The position numbers and the translations under genes are program-made. The notes beneath the pieces are model-generated. The model saw only the letters and a program-made list of their open reading frames with translations. It searched no databases and was not told the DNA's origin. From Brachypodium distachyon (Eukaryota > Streptophyta > Magnoliopsida > Poales > Poaceae), in NCBI RefSeq assembly GCF_000005505.3, contig NC_016131.3, forward strand, positions 65,062,355-65,126,354: a stretch of DNA of 64,000 bases. The letters are read 5' to 3'. Positions 45,002 through 55,019 of this stretch are shown here, in pieces (position 1 is the first letter of the stretch; each line of letters starts with the position of its first letter).

Positions 45002-48000
45002 TCATGCCGTGCCAGCCACAGTGGCAGCATCCTGCATTACACATACAGAGGACAGGGACAGGACGAAAACAATGAATTAGAACCACAAACGGGAAGCAGA
45101 AACTCTACACAAAACCATGTACTTCCTCTGTCCAACAAAGGATGTCTCAACTTTGACTAAATTTGAATGCATCTATACACTAAGTCATGTCTAGATACAT
45201 TCAAATTTTGACAAACTTAAGACATCTTTTGTTGGACGGAAGGAGTACCAGCTTTGGACATAAGCTCTACACAAAACTAGCACCAAAACAGCGAAGCAAC
45301 AGTTTCACATAAAATCATGGAGAGGAGGATATACCGGCTTGGAGGTGTCCTTGTCATTTCCTTCAGATGATCCACTAGGCGTTTCTGCGAACCTGGCAAA
45401 GTTGTGAAAAAATGTCAGATAGAGCTGAATGTAAGATTAGTGGTTCCATTGAAAAGAATGGCATTAACACTGCCACATCCATCAACCTGAGAGCTCGTGC
45501 CTTTCGTTTATCTTCTTCTGCCTTGCTAACATTCGTATTTGTATTCGGACCAAATCGTTCTAAACGAGCTTTCTTCTTAGCCTCGTTAGCATCAGTAGAG
45601 GACGAGGTAATGCCAAACCTGAAAATTAAGAAAAGCATGTATCAGTTCATTCATCGCAAAAAAAAGCTATCAGTTCACTATTTGGGGGAGTACAATAAAT
45701 CTAGTAGAGCATCATAGCTAATCTCTGACATGGAAAAATTTATTAGTGCGATTACACACCTCTCAGCCCTGGACTTCTTCTTCTGCTCCTCCATCTTCTC
45801 ATTTGAAGATACAGTCCCAAACCTTGTAAACGAGAGCATTAAAAAAAAGTCACATTTCTTGGTATTTGACCATTGAAATATATCAAGTGATGAACAGATC
45901 AACCAAATGGGAAATACACAACTGACAGAGAAAACAAAGAATGAGTCAGTACAGGAACATTTCAATCTGTTTCAATCAAATTAAGACCGCAAACTAATAT
46001 TGAAGCTTGCACTTTGCTTATATGCAGCAGCACTATCCATAAATGTTGGACAATTTAAATCATAGTTACCGGATTCGGAGTTCGCTCGGTTCGCGATTCG
46101 CCGCTTTCTACGAATCGTGTTCGATGGGGGGTATACATCTCCGATTCGCGAATCGATGATTGGGTTTGTGAATCAGAGAATGGGTTCGCCAATCAATATG
46201 CATATGTGTAACACATAGATTTGTTTTACATCATTAAGAAATGGCAGAAGTTAAAATAAAAGAAAACGTTCGCTACACCTTAGTTGGGCTGGCCTAGCTA
46301 GGAGCTGTACTGATGCAAATGCAACTCCTCAACCCAGGATACGTGACTTTCTTCCTCCCCGCGGCCACAAGTCGCTCTGCTCCAATTTGCTGTACAACAA
46401 CATCTCCACTTCCATACTTCTTCCTGAACTCTGCCCACAATCCTCCTATCATGCGGCCCCCTAGCTACCCTCCCCACCGTGCCATCTGCCCATCCAGCTT
46501 TGTATCTCCAGGTGTGCAGCCATACCAGCCACACCTCTCAAGGACCACACCAGCTGCTGTGAATCTGCAATACGACGGTGATTGGAGGCGGCATCATCGA
46601 GCAGCTAGGGAAGCACGCATGGCAAGTTGGCAGTCGAACTGTGTTTGTGCAGGTCGTGAATCGGGCAGCGAAGTCAGAACGAATCAGACAAATTCGAACC
46701 ATGATCTAGATCGATCAATCTAGATCGGGGGATCAGCACTGTTTTGAGCGAATCTGGTATTGTTATTTCTTAGTGCATCAGAGCCATAGATGTTTAAATA
46801 CAACCTCCCCAACGATGATCTTGATGTGTCAAACCATAGGCTCCCCCATTTAATAGGTCATAGTATCATCCTAGCATTTCATTGGTGCCAACTCATGTTT
46901 TACCTAGGGCCTTGTGACAAGAGTTATATCTATGGTAAGATACAACTATAATGTCTCCCTTCTTTAATTATGATGCCACATTTGATTTTTGCCTATGTGG
47001 CAAGGCTGACAGTTCACCTTGGAGCAGTGGGAGAGGCCCAAGGTAGCTACTTTCCTTGCGAACGTAACGAATTATAATGAAGCAGCATACGATTTGATTT
47101 AGAGACACAAAGCCATGATAGCTTTACCCTTTTGTCTTCCATACACTAACCCTTAAGTAAGAAGAGCAAGAAACAGTATCATAAACAGATAACCAACCAC
47201 ATGGAAAGAATATGCATGAATCATTATCCACCCATCCATCGCTTTTATCAGTGCACCTCCAATTCCAATCTACTCTCTCCAGTACGACCACATGGAAAGA
47301 ATATGCAACTAATGCAACTATTGGATACATTTATGACGAGGGAGGAGAAAGAGTAACAGTTTCTCCAATTGCAACCAAAATAAATTCCTTCTCAAAGCAA
47401 GGATTGACATCTCATGCTTACCGAAATCCGTTGGCAGGCTTGAATAACAGTATAAAAGCTAATACTCCCGTTGTACTAAATCAGCAACACTTATTATGGA
47501 TAGGAGGGAGTAGTAAATTATACATGATGGGTATCATATTAATATTGAGTAATGCTGCTTTTTCATCATGTACTGTCAATCAATTTTAACAATACAGTAT
47601 TACCATAAGTTAATGACATTACACAAGCTGTATACATAACATTAGCACAATTTCTACAATAGAACTTGGGTGATATGCATATGCCTTTCAGAACCATAGA
47701 CAAGTAACGCATAAGAAGCGTTCAATGATAACAACATTTCATCATACGGAGCCTATTTTATTCACTTATTCAGTGTTCAATGGTAACATCATTTCACCCC
47801 AAGGATCTTATTCTTACCTAGCTGAAAAAAGCGAAAAAGTTCTCACAATTGAACTTAACTACTATCGCAGTTACAACATGGTTGACTCAAAAAGTATCAA
47901 ACATTTATTTCCAAATTTTGCTTATTTCAGATATGTCATGTTCAATTGATTAGTAGGTTTGCCTACCATTTAGATGTGCATTTCACAATGTTCAAATATG

Positions 48001-48895
48001 AACATGGAAGAAGTACTGCTCATGAGTCAATGCAATAAACCTTGGAAGTTAACTACCATCCACGATAGGGCCTGGGCACTACAATGCAAAAAGATCATAT
48101 ATACTAATTACTAAAGCAGCTACAGTTGCACCGACCTCACAGGATTGTGTACATAGAACAAATAGGAAAACCCTTGTCTTGAGCTTTGAGGACCGTTGAA
48201 CATATACTCGGTCACCCCTTTACTTCTTTTTTTTTTGAGGCAGTCACTCTTTACTTTCTCAAATACTCACTCGTTTCTTGCTTAAGAGATGCAACCTTTA
48301 CAGTGTTTAGAATAAATATTTTAGAACTTCAGATGATCCTCCTTTACATCGTAATGTCTCCTTGTGCTAAATACTCCTAAACGTCCAAAATCCACTAAGA
48401 GCTTCTTAATTTCCATACTCGCGTAGATCCCCTTCAGCATATTATTGCAAGTTACTCTCGGCCAACAATAAACATAAGCACATAACACTATGTTAGCTAA
48501 AACAAAAGAAATTTTACAAGTAAACCGCAAACTCCAGTACGACTAACTATGCCATCCAGGCCATGACGATCCCTAAATCTATCGGTTCGGTAACGAAAAA
48601 AAAACTATAAACCCTAGCAGAAACGGATTTGGTAGAACAAGTACCTCTCGGCGCGACTGCTTCGCTTCTCCTCCTCGGACATCACCACCTGCGTCCCAAA
48701 CCGCTCCGCGCGGCGCATCTTCTTCTCCAAATCCGTGGCCGCGTCACCTACCGCCGCAGCCGCGGCAGAACTAGGGTTTTGGGCTGGTGTGGGGGCGGTG
48801 GGGTTCGTAGGCGCCTCCCCTGCGGCAGCGGTCGCCGGGGATGACGGCTCGGTGGTGACTGGGTCTTGCGCGGTCTTGGAGTCCTGAGATGCCAT
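45002..48895 (-). CDS. MOS11: MOS11/CIP29-like mRNA-export protein, 177 aa
   Basis: Five exons on the minus strand: 48895-48645, 45822-45760, 45618-45487, 45392-45335 and 45031-45002, totalling 534 nt with GT/AG junctions. The protein has an Ala/Pro/Thr-rich N-terminus (MASQDSKTAQDP...) and then repeated basic helices with RFG motifs: KKMRRAERFGTQVVMSEEEK, SRAERFGTVSSNEKMEEQ, RFGITSSSTDANEAKKKA, RLERFGPN. It ends DAATVAGTA. This is the THO1/MOS11 C-terminal type, related to human CIP29/SARNP, a TREX-associated nuclear protein that helps mRNA export; Arabidopsis MOS11 supports innate immunity. Exons 1-3 all end in phase 2 inside an Arg codon. Intron 1 is ~2.8 kb and holds repeats. A MITE (45122-45245) lies in intron 4. 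The gene is head to head with GSTL copy 1 about 1.1 kb away. Confidence 0.92.
45122..45245. mobile_element. Stowaway-type MITE, family S1, in MOS11 intron 4
   Basis: 124 bp, from CTTCCTCTGTCCAACAAAGG to its inverted counterpart, TA on both sides. Internal sequence matches the copies at 15437, 17422 and 59917. Confidence 0.92.
46053..46712. repeat. Possible DNA-transposon insertion in MOS11 intron 1
   Basis: CGATTCG/CGAATC words cluster at both ends (46070-46200 and 46655-46712). The outer segments ATCATAGTTACCGGATTCG and the complement of AATTCGAACCATGAT are roughly inverted. A 136-codon plus frame inside (46313-46723) shows no family resemblance. Ends and type are not certain. Confidence 0.35.
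47465..47510. mobile_element. Miniature MITE relict in MOS11 intron 1
   Basis: 46 bp between CTCCCGTTG and TAGGAGGGAG, flanked by TA on both sides. It is probably an internally deleted Stowaway element. Confidence 0.6.
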
Positions 48896-49363
48896 CGGAG
48901 AGTGCTCGTCGCCTCGTCGGGAAGGTCTCGCAGAGTGTGGAAAGAGATCTTTGCTGCTCCTGTCTTCCTGCTCGTGTTCGCCGCTACGCCTCTGTACTTC
49001 ACGAATGGGCCGTTTGGATCCCCGGGAAGACAAAATATATATGGGCCTTTTGGTGGCAGGTCGATGATAGCCTGCACTGGACACTAATAAATGGGCCTTA
49101 CGGGTTGACCGGTTCCTATTTGCATAATTCCCCAAAATTCAAAGCAAAATTATATGTACTCAAACCTGAGAATATGAGATGGTTAGCTCGAACCTGAGAA
49201 ATTTTCAGGCATCTAAAAAAACCTGAGATGGTTGACTACTTGACTTTTTGTTCATTCCAAGGAACAGGGGAGAAATGGTTCAGTACTCTCTTTAAAAAAG
49301 TCTGCCGCGCATGCGTTTCATTGTCAGGAAAAAAAACAGCTATAGCTGGAAAACAAGTGCTGA

Positions 49364-49472
49364 CTCCGTTCTATTATTCTTGTGTCAAATTTACTCAAAA
49401 TTGGATGTATCTATTCTTAAAAAGTGTATAGATACATGTAAAATTCTGACAAGAATTATGGTACGGAGGTAG
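49364..49472. mobile_element. Degenerate Stowaway-type MITE
   Basis: CTCCGTTCTATTATTCTTG at the left and CAAGAATTATGGTACGGAG at the right are approximate complements, with the core TTGGATGTATCTATTC as in the copy at 57866. It lies upstream of both MOS11 and GSTL copy 1. Confidence 0.7.
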
Positions 49473-49989
49473 TACGAATATCAAACAACTCGACAACACA
49501 TTATACTGCTGGCCAATTTGTTTCTCAAGGTGACCCAATCAGTTACGTCAAAAGATCATTCTAATTTATACAGCACATGCATGATCGCTGATGCTGGGCT
49601 GCTACTGAAGATTATTTTTCTTCTTCTTTCCGGGAACGGGGGCTGCTACTGAAGATCATGACCCAATCAGTTACGTCAATCCGTCAAAGCAGATTGAAAC
49701 CGACAACATACCTCCCAACAAAAGTCTAACCCAACTAACCCGATTAGGAGCAACAGATAGTATACTAGCTAGTGACAGACGTATGATTATAGCCGGACGG
49801 CCCGGACGGCGACACTTTCCATTATCTAAAAAAACTGTATTATTCCACTCGCCAACTTGACTCACACCTCTTGGCGACGCATAAATACCTACTCCGGACA
49901 CGATCGACTCGCCCACCAGACATAACGCATCAGATTACCCCGAACAGCAGTGGCCAGTCGGTCCCTTGTCACATCATCATCCCATCTCG

Positions 49990-51599
49990 ATGGCAGCAGC
50001 AGCCAGGAGGTGCTGTGATTATTTTGCCAAGCACTTATGCAGTCATGCTATTACCCCCTTTTTTTACATGGACTGAGACGGTGGTGTTGCGCTCGTTTTG
50101 CAGCTCCGCCGGAGAAGTGCTCCCGCCTGCACTGGGAGCCGTCTCCGAGCCCCCTCCCCTCTTCGACGGCACCACCAGGTAACTAAAAACTGAGCTCATT
50201 TTTTACGTCGCCAGTCAGTAATGGAATTCCGTCAGTAATCTGCACTTGACTAACCGTGGAATGGTTAACTGAATCTTTGTGCGACGTCAAGACTGTATAT
50301 CTGCTACTTCTGCCCGTTTGCTCAGCGTGCTTGGGTTACCCGCAACTGCAAGGTATGCTAGCTTGCTGCCCGGCCGTTTCCTTGCACCTTACCGCTGCGG
50401 TGTTGCTAAAAATAGTACGTATACCTGAACGAAATATTCTTTTTTTTTCAGGGTTTGCGGGAAGAGATCAAGCTGGTCGGAATCGATCTGCAGGACAAGC
50501 CAGCCTGGTACAAGGAGAAGGTTTACCCACGGGGCACGGTATATGCACCGGTTCATCCAGCATTTGCCTTCAGATTCCTTCATGTTCTTGACTTCGCAAT
50601 TTTATATGTTGCGTTTCTCCACAGGTGCCTTCCCTGGAGCACGACGGCAAGGTGACCGGAGAGAGCTTGGATTTGATCAAGTACATCGACAGCAACTTTG
50701 AAGGCCCCGCACTGCTTCCTCAAGTAAGGCTTCGGAGCATGTATGATTGGGGGAAAAGTTGAAGGAGTTATTAATTCCTGAGAAATGTTAACCTTTGGAT
50801 GTGGATCGATTGCCAGGATCCTGCTAAGAGACAGTTTGCTGATGAGCTGATTGCGTATGCTGGCGCGTTTACTAAAGCACTTTACTCGCCCTTGACCTCC
50901 CAAGTAGACATGTCTGATGACACTGGTACGTAAAAGCTTAGCTAGCTAGCATCTCTGAAGCTGTGCATACCTTGTACGGAGTAGTTGCGGGTAGTTTCTA
51001 GAATGAATCTGGATTCAAGGGATATATGTCGCTTTGGATTCATTCGCATTGCTCAAGCTAATATCCTCTGCTTCGTCGCTCAGTTGCTGCTCTGGACAAG
51101 ATCGAAGCTGCTCTGTCGAAGTTCAGTGACGGCCCGTTCTTCCTTGGCCAATTTAGCTTGGTATGGCAGTCCGTTCGAGTCCAAAATAATCAAATGGGTT
51201 ACAGTTTACTTTCAACCAGATTAACGTTTGTGGTGATGCTTCATTCAGTTCCCTTAATCAGTTAATCTTGGCAGGCGGATATTGCGTACGTGACCATCTT
51301 GGAGAGGGTTCAGATATACTACTCTCACCTGAGGAACTACGAGATTGCCAAAGGCAGGCCCAACCTTGAGAAATACATCGAGGAGATGAACAAGATCGAA
51401 GCTTATACGCAAACAAAAAATGAACCGCTGAACTTGCTTGATATGGCCAAGAGGCATCTCAAGGCAAAGACATTAATTTCCCGAATCAAACTCATTTTTT
51501 CATTCTAATTTTGCCTTCCTTCTTTCAGGTTTGTACTCGTATCACTATATCAGTACTATCATTTGACACTGACTTGCTGTGAGTTTTCAGATTGCTTGA
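49990..51599 (+). CDS. GSTL: Lambda-class glutathione transferase, copy 1 (In2-1 type), 241 aa
   Basis: Nine exons: 49990-50009, 50104-50178, 50292-50352, 50452-50538, 50625-50723, 50817-50925, 51084-51160, 51275-51463, 51591-51599 (726 nt). The start (MAAAARSSAGEVLPPALG) follows the family pattern. The N-terminal thioredoxin fold carries C-P-F-A with catalytic Cys39 (LYICYFCPFAQRAW), the cis-Pro region (GTVPSLEHDGKVTGESLDL) and an all-helical C-terminal domain (VAALDKIEAALSKF, FFLGQFSLADIAYV). Lambda GSTs use Cys rather than Ser and act as glutathione-dependent thioltransferases, for example on flavonol conjugates; In2-1 genes are induced by herbicide safeners. No transit peptide, so probably cytosolic. 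The exon pair 8/9 of its sisters is fused here. The last intron uses a GC donor (CTCAAG|GCAAAG), which restores the family's short C-terminus (HLKIA). Confidence 0.93.
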
Positions 51600-52689
51600 A
51601 GAAGTGGAGGTGTCGCCCAAGGATTATAGAATCGTTATCTGGGAATGGCAGTACGTAGCTGAGTCGATACAGGCTTTAGGGGTCAACCATCATGAGTGGG
51701 CTTGCGCGCCATTCCTCCAAGGAGCATGCTTTTGCCAGAATAATTATGGACAGTGTGTAATTTCTGGCAGACCAGACCAATGGTGTTGTGTAAATTTCAT
51801 TGTCAGATACACGATGAAGATGAAAGTGCTAGGAAGTCAAAAACAAAAAATGATTCGACACTCTAGTTTCATATGAGTGCTATGGAAAGGTTAAAACTTA
51901 AAAGAGTGTCTATTTTTCACTCGACTCAAAAAAGTTTATTTCTCAGTCAACCATGCATCCGAGATTTTCTCATCATTTTTACTTGCACTGAGTCTCAACG
52001 ATTGGATCAGACAGCTGTCAGCATCAACTTAGAAATAGCAAAACCGAAAGCCTAAACCCTTAGAAACATGTCTTTGCTTGCATTGTATGAACATTAATTC
52101 TCTCTTCTAAACCCTGAAAAAATCATGTGGAAGATGCAAAGGGCCATCATAGGATTCAGTAAGGCACAGGACATGGCATTCAGTTCTTTTTTTCTTTTCG
52201 AAAAGAAGGATAACACCCCGGCCTCTGCATATGGCATTCGGTTCTACATTTTTTTCTTTCTATCATGTGTTTTGATATCCATAGGAAAATGGCTAGTTTT
52301 TACATTGGCTCGCCAAGCCTATCACAACTCTCTTTCTTTATCCGGGCTTGGGACCGGCTATGCCTATAATGACATACGCCTATACAGACATTGACAGAGT
52401 TGTCCACAAATTCCTATTTAGATTTCATATCTAGCCTATTCCAACTTGTTTGGAACAAAAGACTTAGTTGTTGTTGTTGTTGTTATCCCGTGTTTTGATA
52501 ATGTTGCACTTGAAATAGGCCCGAAAATCACTACTTGGAGTGCCGTGGTCTTCATGATCCAATGAACTGATGAAGCAAGCAAATTATCCACGACCATACG
52601 CATCTCTATTGTATTCTAGCATGGATGGAGATATGGAGTGTATATATGGGTACAGGGATGAATCCAAATAATTCACAAAAAACTCAATG
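51600..52689. other. Gene-free stretch
   Basis: 3' flank of GSTL copy 1. A GTT microsatellite (about 52471-52488) after TTGGAACAAAAGACTTAG looks like the 3' tail of a plant LINE. No gene supported. Confidence 0.5.
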
Positions 52690-52759
52690 CAAAAAAGATA
52701 AGCCAAGGATGCAGCGATTTTGACCTCTGCTAGTTCCGCCATCCGGAGCCATCTGCCAA

Positions 52760-53361
52760 ATACACTTGCCAGCTCGTCGCCAGAACACCCGAAAGGAGTA
52801 TACACGGCCCATGTCGTAGCGCCTGGACCGGTGCTTGATCATCCTTAGCCACGTGCCATACCCATCGCCGCAGCGCTGCACCTCCAAGCCGGTGAGCACC
52901 GCGAACCGCGCATCATAGTCAAAGTTGTCTCTCCGCCCGGTAATGAACATCATGGCGTCGCAGAACCTGCCACAGCCCAGGGGGACGAGTACGAGTACGA
53001 GGGTAACCCCATGGGCTCCCACCCCTCGTCGTTACGCGTCTCCAGGACGTCCTCCCACACGGCGCGCACCCGGGGCGGCGGCGGCGGCGGCACCGGACCC
53101 GGAGCTCCGGTACAAACGCTTAGGTCGGACGCGCAGAGCCCCAAGTTTACGCCGCCGCGGTCGGGCGAGGAGAGGCCGAACCAGAGCCCGTGCTCCGGGA
53201 AGTACTCGGCGCGGCCTCTGAACGGCTCTTCCGCCGTGTTGTGTTGCGGCGGGTCTTGTTGGGTAGAAGAAGTCTGATACGTTGATGCGGTGCAGCTGGT
53301 AGGAGGGGCGGCCGCCGATGGTGGCGTTCGCGGCTAGGTTTACGAACCTGCGGCTGATCAT
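52760..53361 (-). pseudogene. Grass-expanded DUF1618-like protein gene, frameshifted
   Basis: On the minus strand the start MISRRFVNLAANATIGGRPS leads into YQLHRINVSDFFYP. The frame then shifts to AEYFPEHGLWFGLSSPDRGG...RAVWEDVLETRNDEGWEPMG and shifts again to GRFCDAMMF...FAVLTGLEVQRC...LRMIKHRSRRYDM. These three pieces, in order, form one protein of a type common in grass genomes, annotated as DUF1618-like or uncharacterised. Two frameshifts make it a pseudogene. The Pro run (PPPPPP) may be a length-variable spot. It sits between GSTL copies 1 and 2. Confidence 0.6.
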
Positions 53362-55019
53362 TGTTGTCGTCTCTAATCTGAAGCTGCCCTTCCTCTCTGT
53401 CTATACATCGACGAATTAATTCTTCTTCTGATGGTAATGCTGCCGTGTTAACCGCGAGACAAACGTCTCTTGCTCCCGTGGCAGACGCGGGCTGTTGGGA
53501 AGACAAAGGAACATTAGATGGATCAGGATGGAGTTCCTAAACATGTAAAATGTCTTATTTTAATCTGCTCTAAATAAAAAAAATCTATATTCAATCAATT
53601 TTATAGAAAAATCTACCAACATTAGACCTTGAAAATAGTTTTATTAAATCTGTCATTATATATGTTCTCGTGGTAAATTCATTTGATATTTTAGATCTTA
53701 GTAGGTTTTTCTATAATTTGGTCAAACTTAAAACGGAAATGTTTGACCAAGGATAAAGCTATGACTTTTCCACATTTATATAAGAAAGAAGTAAGTGTTG
53801 TTTTATCCATTACAATTACTGCAGATAGTACACTAAATTGATATAAAAAGACAATCACATCTAATATAAAACTGAAACTTCTGTCGAAATAATCTGGAGT
53901 CGACATTTTTCTTGGTCTCAAGTGCAAAAACCGCCAAACCTATGTAAGTTGGACAAACCTTTTCACTAATTGATGTTAGTTCAGGGATCTTGACGTAATT
54001 TTTACTGTGTTTGAAATGCTTTGTATCTGTGTTGAACCTTTTATAATAGATTTGTGTTCTTTTAAAAATAAACTCTAGGAATGCAATTATTGCTTTTGGC
54101 ATTTTGATGTTGCTCTTCTCGACCTTTTCGTCGGTTTCCTATTGTTGGGAGCAACATTCATGGAATATGTTCTCTCACAAGGCTTTTGTTCCTCCACATT
54201 TGTGAGGTTTGGACTATGAAAACTTTTCCTCTTTTTCTTTCTTCGGTCGTCCCATGGCCATGTTGGCGGATGGAGTCAACTCCCTTCTTGGATGTGGTGC
54301 CATTGAGGTTCTAGATCTTTGGGGATGTTTACGATCCTCCAGTGGAGTTACTTGCTTCGTTTGAGCAGAGCTGTATTTGCTCGGGCTCCTCGTCAAGGGT
54401 GGATGAGAGAACCCTCGTAGTCGAGCCATAAATACAGTGAACCTTGCAACTCCAGATTCAATTTGATGGAGCGTCTTCAAAATCTACAACTAATTCTCCT
54501 GCCTCCCGTTCACAAGTTAGAAGGACCGTCCGTCAAGCCTCGTCCGGTCAAATAGGTGGCCTCTGCCAAAAGCTTATGCACTCTTAGCGACTCTAACTTT
54601 ATGTTTCTTTTGGTGCAAGCTTCTGGTTGTAACTCCATCTGCTACTGAAGTTCTATAATTTCCCCTTCCTTCTATTATTATGTTTTTTTCTTCTTATTAA
54701 GAAAACGTGAGCGATTATTTTGTGCTACGATGACACTGTACTAGATCATTTCCACCTGGTTCACAATTCACAAACGAGTGCTTCGTGGCCTCGTGTGGAC
54801 GTGTCAACTTTTGCAGCTGCAGTCCGTCCGCATGAAAACAACGTAAGAAACAATCGGTACGGTTCCGGAAGCCTGGCCGGCAGTGCAGCAGCCCGGCACC
54901 TGCACCGCGTTCGCGTCCAGGTGAGGCCGACCTGACCTGACCCCCCAACCTCCCATGGCTCCACCGAGCGCCCGTATCGACGTGTCGAATCCAATCCAAT
55001 CGACCTTTATGCTGCCGCC
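53362..55019. other. Gene-free stretch
   Basis: A+T-rich DNA with degenerate MITE-like sequence around 53570-53770 (inverted TCTATA...TATAGA words). No gene supported. The last ~150 bases form the GC-rich leader of GSTL copy 2. Confidence 0.45.

Noticed and set aside
51464..51508. C-terminal tail of GSTL copy 1 read through the last exon
   Set aside because: The GC-AG intron yields the conserved family ending, whereas the read-through tail has no counterpart in copies 2 and 3.
52440..52490. Full LINE element at the GTT microsatellite
   Set aside because: Only the tail-like sequence is seen; no reverse-transcriptase frame lies upstream.
53147..53506. 119-codon minus-strand frame as a gene
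   Set aside because: It is an out-of-frame reading of the DUF1618-like pseudogene and its upstream part.
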